The notes under the pieces were generated by a model. The model made no database searches. It had not been told where the DNA came from and was given only the letters and a program-made list of their open reading frames with translations. 64,000 bases of DNA, from positions 186,712 through 250,711 of the forward strand of contig NZ_FNVR01000001.1 of assembly GCF_900108085.1 (NCBI RefSeq), read 5' to 3'. This document shows positions 1-7,367 of the stretch, one piece after another. Every line of letters begins with the position of its first letter. Positions within the stretch are counted from its first letter, which is position 1. A program made the position numbers and the translations under genes. Source of the DNA: Algoriphagus boritolerans DSM 17298 = JCM 18970 (lineage in GTDB: Bacteria > Bacteroidota > Bacteroidia > Cytophagales > Cyclobacteriaceae).

Positions 1-132
1 CGCCAAAAGCTCTTCCTCGGTGATAGGCTTGCATCCTGCCAGCCAGCTAAAGCTCAATACCATGCCTCCGCCCGCCAAGGCTGAGACTTTCAAAAATGAC
101 CTTCGGTCCAATTTTTTATCTAAAGTTGCCAT
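1..132 (-). CDS. Molybdopterin-binding subunit of a molybdenum hydroxylase, N-terminal part only
   Basis: Only the first 44 codons lie in the window; the gene runs off the left edge. The ATG is at 132. Residues 9-15 read DRRSFLK, a twin-arginine motif, followed by a Gly-rich hydrophobic stretch ending in LAGC at residues 31-34, so the protein is probably exported folded by the Tat system. The 2Fe-2S subunit gene lies 12 bases upstream on the same strand. That order and the Tat leader are typical of isoquinoline 1-oxidoreductase / aldehyde oxidase-type enzymes, in which the large subunit binds the molybdenum cofactor and hydroxylates an aldehyde or N-heterocycle. The substrate cannot be told from this fragment. 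Confidence 0.75.
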   Translation of the reverse strand, partial: MATLDKKLDRRSFLKVSALAGGGMVLSFSWLAGCKPITEEELLA

Positions 133-144
133 AGTTGTGTTGAA

Positions 145-603
145 TTAAAGGTTTTGAGAAGCAGTTTTCACAGCAGCCTTGATTCGGGTATAAGTTCCAC
201 AGCGGCAAATGTTACCATTCATTGCATTTTCAATATCCTCGTCAGAAGGATTTGGATTTTGCTGTAGCAAAGCAGCCGCTGTCATGATCTGACCAGCCTG
301 GCAATACCCACACTGAGGCACATCGTGCTCCATCCAGGCTTTTTGTACCGGGTGATCTCCTTGTTCAGAAAGTCCCTCAATCGTGGTAATCGAGGCTCCT
401 TCAGCTGCCGAAACGGGTAGCTGACAGGATCGAACTGCATTGCCGTTCATGTGTATGGTACAGGCGCCACACTGAGCGATTCCGCAACCAAATTTGGTTC
501 CGACTAAATCCAGGTGGTCGCGAAGCACCCAAAGCATGGGGGTGCTTGGATCGACATCGACCTGCTGGGAAGTTCCGTTGATGGTAAGATTGAAAGTGGC
601 CAT
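145..603 (-). CDS. 2Fe-2S subunit of a molybdenum hydroxylase (IorA / CoxS type)
   Basis: At 152 residues this is a normal length for the small subunit of xanthine-dehydrogenase-family enzymes. It carries two 2Fe-2S clusters: a plant-ferredoxin type with Cys40, Cys45, Cys48 and Cys60, and a C-terminal four-helix cluster with Cys98, Cys101, Cys133 and Cys135 (motifs QCGYCQAGQ and NICRCGTY). It passes electrons from the molybdenum site to an acceptor, often a cytochrome c in the IorAB group. It is the first gene of the pair with the Tat-exported large subunit, and the molybdenum cofactor genes at 3952-8892 provide context. A direct-repeat site at 660-686 lies upstream. No FAD subunit is visible. 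Confidence 0.93.
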   Translation of the reverse strand: MATFNLTINGTSQQVDVDPSTPMLWVLRDHLDLVGTKFGCGIAQCGACTIHMNGNAVRSCQLPVSAAEGASITTIEGLSEQGDHPVQKAWMEHDVPQCGYCQAGQIMTAAALLQQNPNPSDEDIENAMNGNICRCGTYTRIKAAVKTASQNL

Positions 604-659
604 AGTTGTTGAAATTAGAATTTAAATTTAGGGATTTCCGATGGGGTCACCTTACGGAA

Positions 660-686
660 ATCAAACAGAAAGCTTTATGAATCAAA
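660..686. promoter_or_regulatory. Direct-repeat operator candidate, copy 1
   Basis: Two ATCAAA hexamers start at 660 and 681, exactly 21 bases apart, with AAAGCTT between them. The same arrangement recurs at 1839-1865. Direct repeats two helical turns apart are typical of AraC/XylS operators, and an AraC regulator is encoded at 2885-3793. The site lies 57 bases upstream of the molybdenum hydroxylase start at 603. Assignment to that regulator is inference. Confidence 0.5.
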
Positions 687-699
687 TGGTTCTGCGGGG

Positions 700-765
700 A
701 AAGCCACAGACCTGCCTGCCGCAGGCAGGTGCATAGATAATTCTCTTGTTGTGGTCTGTGGTTTT
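700..765. repeat. Nested inverted repeat (66 bases)
   Basis: The outer arms 700-712 and 753-765 pair over 13 positions with one G-T mismatch. Inside the left half sits a perfect palindrome of 10-bp arms, ACCTGCCTGC (710-719) and GCAGGCAGGT (721-730), around a single C. Palindromes of this GC-rich type are common dispersed intergenic repeats in Bacteroidota. The nesting of one palindrome inside another hairpin is visible directly. Confidence 0.7.
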
Positions 766-823
766 ACATACCACTTGGTTAATCAGGCTGGTCGTGAATC
801 GCAACCTTGTTTTCAACTAAGTT

Positions 824-1037
824 CAACCCCATTCGGGGTTGTTGTCCTTCGTTTACATTCATCCTTAGGTTGCACCTAGGGCTATTGAAAGGTTCGACGG
901 ATTCACCGTCGGTTTTTCAAAACTGGAATAATTCATTTTTAAGACCCCGGAAAGGGGTCAAACTTCTCAATAGCCACGGGTGAAACCCGCGGTTGAGATC
1001 AAAATTAAAATTTCCCTTGACCCTGAAAGGGTCGAAC
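824..1037. repeat. REP-like cluster of small hairpins, copy 1
   Basis: Five short GC-rich hairpins follow one another: CAACCCC/GGGGTTG (824-841), GACGG/CCGTC near 897-911, GACCCC/GGGGTC near 944-960, CGGGT/CCCG near 979-991, and GACCCT/AGGGTC at 1019-1033. Most have GAAA- or ATTC-like loops. A diverged cluster of the same style lies at 16709-16909. The layout resembles REP-type dispersed repeats; no transposase gene is nearby. Confidence 0.6.
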
Positions 1038-1252
1038 TTTTCCATTTTATTTTTATCCTTTTTCGCCCAAGTGAATGTCCCCACTCACTTGCATTGTTCA
1101 TGTTTGGGAAGCACTAACCGAGGGAAAAATTCTAAGGATATAAGTTCGGAACTGTAAATTTAGAGCAGCACTACATTAAAGTTTGACGGGTTTTATAGGT
1201 TTGAGTTTAAACTAAAAGGTTTTAGGTTCAAAACTGTCAGGTTTCGCCGATC

Positions 1253-1702
1253 TTACTTCTCAATCTCATGCGTATCCCGCACGCTGCTGAAAGTCAAGGC
1301 TAGCATTTTCCAAACCGAGCCTTCTTTTTGGTAGACTTCCGTCACGGTAAACTCAGTCACGACATCACTGCCTCGGACATTGGCCGTCAGGGTAATTCGA
1401 TTCCAGACGATGGCGGTATTTCCCACGATCTCGATCGCGGTATCTTTTATGTCAGCTTTCTTGTACCAAATGCTGCCCGTTTCAATGATTTCGAGTTCGC
1501 GTGCAGTCGTCCAAGTCCCACTCATATGGACAAACTTTGCCTGTGGGTGAAATAGAGGTGTGAGTTTGGCGATGTCTTTGTCGGCCATCCACTGCCACTT
1601 TTCCAGAGAGAGTTTTTTGATTTCCCGCTCAGGGGAGGACTGAGCGAAGGTGAAACCTACGTTGAGAAGAATCAGAGCGAATAAGAAGAGTTGCTTTTTC
1701 AT
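1253..1702 (-). CDS. Secreted NTF2-like (DUF4440 / SnoaL-like) protein
   Basis: The protein has 149 residues. Residues 1-20 form a clear signal peptide ending in FTFAQ, so it acts outside the cytoplasm. The rest fits a cone-shaped NTF2-like fold: an early helix with the phrase WQWMADKDIAKLTPLFHPQA, then strands ending in the typical VWKMLALTFS near the C terminus. Members of this family bind or convert small molecules, or have no known activity, and I cannot assign a reaction here. The direct-repeat site at 1839-1865 lies 137 bases upstream of the start, in the same orientation relative to the gene as copy 1 has to the molybdenum hydroxylase. Confidence 0.75.
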   Translation of the reverse strand: MKKQLFLFALILLNVGFTFAQSSPEREIKKLSLEKWQWMADKDIAKLTPLFHPQAKFVHMSGTWTTARELEIIETGSIWYKKADIKDTAIEIVGNTAIVWNRITLTANVRGSDVVTEFTVTEVYQKEGSVWKMLALTFSSVRDTHEIEK

Positions 1703-2057
1703 TTGTATAGGTTCAATTTTTGGTAAGGCTATTTTATGTTAGTACCTATCCCGGAAGCACCCAGACTGGTACTGAGGCCAAGTTAGATGTGATTTCAAAA
1801 ACAAAGCTGGTAAACTTCACCTCGATCTACTAACCGGAATCAAACAAAAGCTTATTGAAATCAAACATGAATTGAGTCTGGAAGCTAGTACTTTAAGGAG
1901 GGTAAAGTTTTTTTCGATTCTTGTACTTGGGTATCTTTATCTAGGCCTTGGTTTTCCATCCAATTGTTTGAAAAACATAAGTTTTCATTTGATTAAAATG
2001 AAAGGAAAGTAAGAGACTTTTCTGACTTTTGTGCCGAAATCATACCTAAATCACCCC
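1703..2057. other. Divergent intergenic region with operator candidate
   Basis: These 355 bases separate the leftward NTF2-like gene from the rightward outer-membrane gene. The only structured element seen is the direct repeat at 1839-1865. No convincing TAnnTTTG promoter motif was found by eye. Confidence 0.6.
1839..1865. promoter_or_regulatory. Direct-repeat operator candidate, copy 2
   Basis: ATCAAA at 1839 and again at 1860, 21 bases apart, with AAAAGCTTAT between them. It matches copy 1 at 660-686 in half-site, spacing and central AAGCTT. The site can serve the NTF2-like gene (start 1702), the outer-membrane/araC genes (start 2058), or both. Confidence 0.5.
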
Positions 2058-2879
2058 ATGTCAACCAATTCTATTCCTTCAGAATCAATCGGTTCCCGGT
2101 TTAAGCCGAGTGTTCCAAAGTGTGCAAGCCTCATTTTGATCTTCGTAAGCCTAATATTCAATTCCTACACTTTTGCGCAAGAGAACACTGTGGAGCAGCC
2201 CAATAGACAAATCAGTGGGGTCATCACCGCGACCAACAATGGGGTTTCGATTATTCCATCCTTCACTTTGGGCAGACCTGCGGTGTTTTTTGATCTCAGC
2301 ATGGGAGGGGAGCGATTTTCCTTTGATCCGATGCTGCGTTTTGGGATGGACGGGAAGCCATGGAACTTCGTGCTATGGGGCAGGTATAAAGTGATCAAAG
2401 ACAGCAGGTTTACCCTTACGATTGGAGGACATCCGGCATTCCTTTTTCAGGAGGTGGACATTATGGTCGATGGCAAGCCACATAAAATGATGGTAAGCAA
2501 CCGATACCTGGCGGGGGAGGCAGTGACCAATTACGAGTTTTCTGAAAAATTCAGCATGGGACTCTATTACCTACGTGGAACTGGAGTTCAAGTCCTTGGT
2601 GCTCGAAATACCGATTTTCTGGCTCTCAATTCTCAGATTTCCAATCTCCAGCTGGTCAAGGATTTTAAACTTCGAATCAATCCGCAGCTTTTCTTTCTGA
2701 AAGTGGATGAAAATTCCGGTTTCTATGTCAACTCCGCGCTGACCTTGAGCAAAGGGGATTTTCCAGTGGAATTCCAGGGGTTTTTCAATCAGAAAATCAG
2801 ATCCGAAGTAGCTGGCGATGATCTGGTGTGGAATATGAGTCTGCTTTACAAGTTTTCAAACACCTTTTCTAAAAAATAA
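2058..2879 (+). CDS. Outer-membrane beta-barrel-like protein of unknown function
   Basis: The ATG at 2058 gives 273 residues and is preferred to a GTG nine codons upstream. A hydrophobic segment (residues about 22-40) ends in TFAQE, consistent with a signal peptide with a long n-region. The mature part alternates polar and aromatic residues in short strands (for example WNFVLWGRYKVI and MSLLYKF at the end), as expected for an outer-membrane barrel or a related beta-rich protein. I do not recognise the family. It sits five bases before the AraC regulator gene, so the two are probably co-transcribed. Confidence 0.7.
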   Translation: MSTNSIPSESIGSRFKPSVPKCASLILIFVSLIFNSYTFAQENTVEQPNRQISGVITATNNGVSIIPSFTLGRPAVFFDLSMGGERFSFDPMLRFGMDGKPWNFVLWGRYKVIKDSRFTLTIGGHPAFLFQEVDIMVDGKPHKMMVSNRYLAGEAVTNYEFSEKFSMGLYYLRGTGVQVLGARNTDFLALNSQISNLQLVKDFKLRINPQLFFLKVDENSGFYVNSALTLSKGDFPVEFQGFFNQKIRSEVAGDDLVWNMSLLYKFSNTFSKK

Positions 2880-2884
2880 TTCTG

Positions 2885-3793
2885 ATGGAAAAAGCTGAAT
2901 CCCTGGAGGAATTTTACAAGCGAAAATTCAATTGGATTCCTGAGAACCTGAAACAGGACTTAGGGCATTTCAACCTGTTCAATTTGGAACCTTACCTGGA
3001 GGGAAAAATGAAAGCCGTTCCTTATCGGCGAAGGGATTTTTATAAAGTAATGCTGTTTAAAGGGGCAAGCACAGTCCATTATGCCGACCGGGTTTATGAA
3101 GTTAAAAAACAGGCGCTCTCCTTTTCCAATCCGCTGGTGCCGTATAAGTGGGATCACCTGAGTGCCAACGCTTCGGGAAAGTATTGCATCTTCAACCCCC
3201 ATTTCTTTATGAATTTTGGCCAAATCCAACAATATGAGGTGTTTCAGCCCAACGGAACCCACGTTTTTGAATTGACCGATGAGGAAACCAAGAAAGTCGA
3301 GGATATATTCAGTCGGATGCAGGAAGAATTTGATTCTGAATACAAATACAAGTACGATTCTCTTCGAAATTTGGTGTTTGAACTCATCCATTTTGGGATG
3401 AAGCTGCAGCCGGCTGCAGTACAGCAGATTCAGCACGGCAATGCCTCATTGCGAATAGCTTCCATTTTTCTCGAATTGCTGGAGCGTCAATTTCCAATAG
3501 ATGAGATCCATAATTCGATTCAACTCAGGGCGGCCTCGGATTTTGCCGATCAGCTCAATGTCCACGTCAACCATCTGAATCGTGCAATCAAGGAAATGAC
3601 CGGAAAAACTACCACCCAACTCATCGGTGAGCGAATCCTTCAGGAGGCAAAGTTGCTGCTCAAACACAGCTCTTGGAACGTGTCGGAAGTTGCTTATTCC
3701 TTAGGTTTCAACGAAGTGACGCATTTCAATAATTTCTTCAAAAAGCAACTGAATCAAAGTCCGACCCAATTCAGAAAAGGAATTTCGAGTTAA
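2885..3793 (+). CDS. AraC/XylS-family transcriptional regulator
   Basis: The protein has 302 residues. The N-terminal ~190 residues look like a cupin-type sensing region (VHYADRVYEVKKQALSFSNP). The C-terminal ~100 residues form the double helix-turn-helix of AraC proteins, with the second helix region SEVAYSLGFNEVTHFNNFFK followed by the family signature NQSPTQFRK. It is a cytoplasmic DNA-binding activator or repressor. It follows the outer-membrane gene by 5 bases. The two direct-repeat sites at 660 and 1839 are natural candidate targets, which would place the molybdenum hydroxylase and the NTF2-like gene under its control. The ligand is unknown. Confidence 0.92.
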   Translation: MEKAESLEEFYKRKFNWIPENLKQDLGHFNLFNLEPYLEGKMKAVPYRRRDFYKVMLFKGASTVHYADRVYEVKKQALSFSNPLVPYKWDHLSANASGKYCIFNPHFFMNFGQIQQYEVFQPNGTHVFELTDEETKKVEDIFSRMQEEFDSEYKYKYDSLRNLVFELIHFGMKLQPAAVQQIQHGNASLRIASIFLELLERQFPIDEIHNSIQLRAASDFADQLNVHVNHLNRAIKEMTGKTTTQLIGERILQEAKLLLKHSSWNVSEVAYSLGFNEVTHFNNFFKKQLNQSPTQFRKGISS

Positions 3794-3951
3794 AAATAAA
3801 TAGATAGATTGGTTAACAAGAAAGCCTGGATCCGATGGGTTCGGGGTTTTTGATTCTTCACAGGGAAAATTTAAAGTCAAAATTTGGAAAATAGATAAGG
3901 CATAAATTCAATTAGAGTTTCATTCCAGTCTTTCTATTCTTAATATCGCAT

Positions 3952-4932
3952 ATGCTTCAAGACAGCTTCGGACGTATTCACGATTACCTGAGGATTTCGC
4001 TCACGGATCACTGCAATTTTCGTTGCAGTTATTGCATGCCTGTGGAGGAAATGGAGTGGATGCCTTCGTCCAAGCTGATGAGTAAAGATGAGATTCTAAA
4101 TCTTGCAGAGACTTTCATCTCGCTAGGAGTTAAGAAAATCCGGTTGACAGGCGGAGAACCTTTGGTCAGAAAAGAATTTCCGGAAATTTTGGAGCGACTT
4201 GCTTCTTTTCCTGTCGAGCTCACCCTGACCACCAATGGTGTTTTGATCGATAAACATATCGAAAACCTGAAAAAAGCAGGCGTCCGATCAGTCAATGTCA
4301 GTTTGGATACCCTCAATCGGGAGAAGTTTTTGAAACTCACGCGACGGGATCAGTTTGATCAGGTGTGGAACAATATTTTACTCCTCCTGCAGGAAGATTT
4401 TCGGGTCAAAGTCAATGCTGTTGCCATTCATGGAGTGATCGAGGAAGAAATCTGTGATTTCCTGAAGATCACCGAAAAGCTCCCGCTTCATGTTCGTTTC
4501 ATCGAATTTATGCCTTTTGCAGGCAATCACTGGCAAAGCAAAAAGGTAGTGACCGCCGCCCAAATGTTGGAATTAGTAAAGAAGGACTTGGAAGTCATCA
4601 AGCTGGAGGATAAAAAGCACGATACCGCCAAGAAATATCAAGTGCCGGGGTTTGCAGGAACCTTTGCCTTCATTACCACGATGAGTGAGCACTTCTGCGG
4701 AGAGTGTAACCGAATGAGACTGACTGCCGACGGCAAAATCAAAAATTGTCTTTTTGGCAAAGAAGAACTGGATTTGCTAGGGGCTTTGCGAAAAGGGGAA
4801 GCGGTGGAATCACTGATCCGTTTGGCTGTCTCACGAAAGCATGCGGCTTTGGGGGGTCAGTTTTCTCAGGATTATTTGCAGGCAAATCCCGACTCCATCG
4901 AAAACCGCAGTATGATCAATATTGGAGGTTAA
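3952..4932 (+). CDS. moaA: GTP 3',8-cyclase MoaA (molybdenum cofactor step 1)
   Basis: This radical-SAM enzyme turns GTP into the precursor of cyclic pyranopterin monophosphate. It has 326 residues, the usual length. Cys21, Cys25 and Cys28 (TDHCNFRCSYCMP) hold the SAM-binding 4Fe-4S cluster, TGGEPL follows near residue 66, and the C-terminal second cluster is seen in FCGECNRMRL with a third Cys in IKNCLFG. The protein ends in the conserved Gly-Gly tail (NIGG). It is the first gene of a cofactor cluster; its stop at 4930-4932 lies directly before the moeA start. No moaC is found in the window, although MoaC is needed for the next step. Confidence 0.97.
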   Translation: MLQDSFGRIHDYLRISLTDHCNFRCSYCMPVEEMEWMPSSKLMSKDEILNLAETFISLGVKKIRLTGGEPLVRKEFPEILERLASFPVELTLTTNGVLIDKHIENLKKAGVRSVNVSLDTLNREKFLKLTRRDQFDQVWNNILLLLQEDFRVKVNAVAIHGVIEEEICDFLKITEKLPLHVRFIEFMPFAGNHWQSKKVVTAAQMLELVKKDLEVIKLEDKKHDTAKKYQVPGFAGTFAFITTMSEHFCGECNRMRLTADGKIKNCLFGKEELDLLGALRKGEAVESLIRLAVSRKHAALGGQFSQDYLQANPDSIENRSMINIGG

Positions 4933-4933
4933 T

Positions 4934-6118
4934 ATGAAGGAGTTTATTACCGTCACTGAAGCTAAAACCATCCTCAAATCACAAAGAATAAAGGGAAAAA
5001 CTGCTGTTTTACCTTTAAGTGAGAGTTTAGGAAAATTCACTTCCTCAGCTGTTTTGGCGCCAATGGATGTCCCTTCCTTTGATAACTCAGGCATGGATGG
5101 CTATGCGATCGCCTGGGATGAAACCGGGGAAGGAAGAGAAGTCACAGAAGTCATTCAGGCGGGTGCCAATCCTGATTTTGTGTTGGGAAAAGGTAAGGCT
5201 GTACGGATTTTTACCGGAGCCCCGGTTCCTCAGGGTGCTGATACGGTGATACCGCAAGAACACATCACAAGGACTGATAACATGATTTTTTTTGATTCCG
5301 CTGTTTTTTTCAGGGGAGCAAATGTCCGTAGAAGGGGAGTACAATGTAAAGTGGGATGGGAAGTAGTCCCCTTGGGAACCAAAATATCCCCCGGAACGAT
5401 CGGGTTACTCGCTTCACTTGGCATCACGGAAGTCGAGGTATTCCCAAGTCCAAAAGTATCCCTGATTCTTACAGGAGACGAAATTATTGATTTGGGTAAT
5501 CCACTTCAGCCAGGTCAGATCTACAATGCCAACGGACCTGCTTTGATTGCTTATCTTGAACTGATGGGGATTGCCGATTGCCAAATCTATAAAGTCAAAG
5601 ATGAGGAAAGCGAGGTAACAAGGATAGTTAGTGAAGCATTGGTTAATTCAGATTTTGTGTTGCTCACAGGAGGAATTTCGGTTGGAGATTTTGATTTTGT
5701 CAAAGGAAGTTTGGAAAAGAACGGGGTAGAGCAGCTCTTCTATAAACTAAAGCAGCGACCCGGAAAGCCACTTTTTGTAGGAAGAAAGAGTGAAAAGCTG
5801 GTTTTTGCCTTGCCTGGAAATCCTGCTTCTGTCTTGTCTTGCTTTATCCAATATGTCAAGCCCTCTCTATTGGAATGGATGGGGAATCCGGATGCCTGGA
5901 CAGAACCGCAGCTTTTTCCTATTGAGAAGGATTTTGACAAAAAAGTTCCCCTTACTTTTTTCCTGAAGGCCAAAGTTCAGGAGGGAAAAATCCATCTTCT
6001 TCCCGGTCAGGAATCCTTTAATCTTTTGCCTTTTGGTGTGGCAGACGGATTGGTGGAAATCCCCCAAGACGCAGAACATCTCGAGGAGGGGAGTTCGGTG
6101 GCTTTTTATCCCTGGTAA
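4934..6118 (+). CDS. moeA: Molybdopterin molybdenumtransferase MoeA
   Basis: MoeA inserts molybdate into adenylated molybdopterin. The ATG at 4934 gives 394 residues; a TTG at 4922 is less likely because it would overlap moaA and GGAGG sits just before the ATG. Family motifs are present: FDNSGMDGYA near residue 49, GAPVPQGADTV in the second domain, TGDEI, TGGISVGDFD and LPGNPAS in the MogA-like domain. The last ~70 residues form the C-terminal beta domain. It follows moaA with one base between stop and start, so the two are very probably translated from one message. Confidence 0.96.
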   Translation: MKEFITVTEAKTILKSQRIKGKTAVLPLSESLGKFTSSAVLAPMDVPSFDNSGMDGYAIAWDETGEGREVTEVIQAGANPDFVLGKGKAVRIFTGAPVPQGADTVIPQEHITRTDNMIFFDSAVFFRGANVRRRGVQCKVGWEVVPLGTKISPGTIGLLASLGITEVEVFPSPKVSLILTGDEIIDLGNPLQPGQIYNANGPALIAYLELMGIADCQIYKVKDEESEVTRIVSEALVNSDFVLLTGGISVGDFDFVKGSLEKNGVEQLFYKLKQRPGKPLFVGRKSEKLVFALPGNPASVLSCFIQYVKPSLLEWMGNPDAWTEPQLFPIEKDFDKKVPLTFFLKAKVQEGKIHLLPGQESFNLLPFGVADGLVEIPQDAEHLEEGSSVAFYPW

Positions 6119-6122
6119 CTGA

Positions 6123-6857
6123 ATGGGTTTCTGGGATATTTTCCTTTATTTTCTGATGCCCTTTGCGGCATTTATGTACGCTTCCGTAGGTCATGGTGGG
6201 GCGAGCAGCTACTTGATGATTTTGGCTTTGCTGGGATTTGCTCCGGAGGAGATCCGGCCATCGGCGTTGATGCTGAACATGTTCGTTTCGATGATTTCCT
6301 TTTTGAACTATCGCAAATCGGGAGTTTTTCCCCTCAAATTGCTCCTGTCTCTGATTGTTTTCTCGATTCCTTCAGCCTATCTGGGCGGAACGATTTTGTT
6401 GGAAACAGGGATTTATAGACAGATTTTGGGGGTCTTGTTGATTTTTCCCGTGCTTAAATTTGCCGGTATATTTCCGGTCTCTGAGAGCTCCAAATTGGAA
6501 CAAAAATGGTGGATGACTCCGATTCTTGGGATTGGGATAGGTTTGCTATCCGGGATGATAGGGATAGGTGGAGGAATTATCCTTTCACCGATTATTTTGA
6601 TGTTGGGTTGGGCGGGAGTGAAGGAAACTGCCGCGCTGAGTGCGCTGTTTATCTTTCTCAATTCTGTTGCAGGTTTTCTGGGAGCTTCCGTATTTCATAT
6701 TGAATTTTCGCAGCAACTCAGGATTTTGCTTCCACTCACAGTGGCGGGAGGAGCCTTGGGAGCCTATTTGGGCGCCCAAAAGTTCAGCCCAAAAGTCCTG
6801 AAGTATTTATTGGCCTTTGTGTTGGCTTTTGCAGCGGTGAAGTTGATTATTGGATGA
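6123..6857 (+). CDS. TSUP-family membrane permease (TauE/SafE)
   Basis: The 244-residue protein is almost entirely hydrophobic, with about seven to eight membrane segments. Two half-repeats are marked by Gly-rich motifs, SVGHGGASSYL near residue 22 and GMIGIGGGIILSP near residue 143, as expected for TSUP transporters of sulfite, sulfonates or other small anions. It starts four bases after moeA and so belongs to the cofactor operon. A role in moving a sulfur or oxyanion compound linked to the cofactor or its enzyme is possible, but the substrate is inference. Confidence 0.88.
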   Translation: MGFWDIFLYFLMPFAAFMYASVGHGGASSYLMILALLGFAPEEIRPSALMLNMFVSMISFLNYRKSGVFPLKLLLSLIVFSIPSAYLGGTILLETGIYRQILGVLLIFPVLKFAGIFPVSESSKLEQKWWMTPILGIGIGLLSGMIGIGGGIILSPIILMLGWAGVKETAALSALFIFLNSVAGFLGASVFHIEFSQQLRILLPLTVAGGALGAYLGAQKFSPKVLKYLLAFVLAFAAVKLIIG

Positions 6858-6860
6858 TTT

Positions 6861-7085
6861 TTCACCGCAGAGGCAGAGAGAGCGCAGAGATTTTATTCAT
6901 AAATAGTATATCTAATGACCCATTCAGCCGTAAAGTTGAATATCAAAAAAATCCCGCCGACCTGACTTCCGTCAGGCAAGTTTTCCGAAGAAAAAGCCAA
7001 AAACCTGTCTTCCGGTTGGGAGATTTCCGTAGATTTTTTTCTATGAAAATCTGTGATCAGATCTGTGTCAATCTGTGTGGGAAAA
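6861..7085. repeat. Short-period degenerate repeat, 'CGCAGAG / ATCTGTG' type
   Basis: This fills the gap between the TSUP gene and moaD. The left end repeats CAGAG-type units (GCAGAG, GCAGAG, GCGCAGAG); the right end repeats ATCTGTG three times with steps of 12 and 10 bases (7049-7080). Similar blocks lie at 19922-20115 and 62538-62640. It interrupts an otherwise tightly packed operon. Confidence 0.6.
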
Positions 7086-7126
7086 AACATACGAAACCTT
7101 AACTTAGTAATTGAATTAAATCAAAA

Positions 7127-7366
7127 ATGCCCACAACAATTCACATCAAAGCTTTTGGAATGGTCGCCGAGAAAATCGGGACAAACGAAATGTCTATTGA
7201 TCATATCGGGGATTCCGTCAAACTGCTGGATGCTTTGCTTGTTAAATTTCCCGAACTTAAAACCGTCAAGTTTAGCTTGGCAATAAATAAAATGCTGGTC
7301 AGCGAAAATCAGAAAATCCCTGAAAATGCTGAAATTGCGCTCTTACCCCCATTTTCAGGAGGATAA
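7127..7366 (+). CDS. moaD: Molybdopterin synthase small subunit MoaD
   Basis: The 79-residue ubiquitin-like protein ends in FSGG. Its C-terminal Gly-Gly is adenylated by MoeB and converted to a thiocarboxylate that gives sulfur to the dithiolene of molybdopterin. The fold is supported by the start THIKAFGMVAEKIG and the LPPFSGG end. Its stop codon (7364-7366) is one base from the ATG of moeB. It is separated from the first part of the cofactor cluster by a repeat block, so it may also have its own promoter. Confidence 0.93.
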   Translation: MPTTIHIKAFGMVAEKIGTNEMSIDHIGDSVKLLDALLVKFPELKTVKFSLAINKMLVSENQKIPENAEIALLPPFSGG

Positions 7367-7367
7367 T

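Larger units (their letters stand above)
604..1252. other. Gene-free stretch with hairpins and a possible operator
   Basis: No gene is supported in these 649 bases. They contain a direct-repeat site (660-686), a nested hairpin (700-765) and a cluster of five small hairpins (824-1037), each listed separately. Nothing further is seen between 1038 and 1252. Confidence 0.7.

Noticed and set aside
2960..3436. 158-codon reverse frame inside the AraC regulator gene
   Set aside because: No motif, covers the sensing domain of a clear gene on the other strand.
3794..3951. Molybdenum cofactor riboswitch before moaA
   Set aside because: No matching stem layout could be recognised in the 158 bases.
6854..7102. 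82-codon frame between the TSUP gene and moaD
   Set aside because: Lies entirely in short-period repeat DNA; open by chance.
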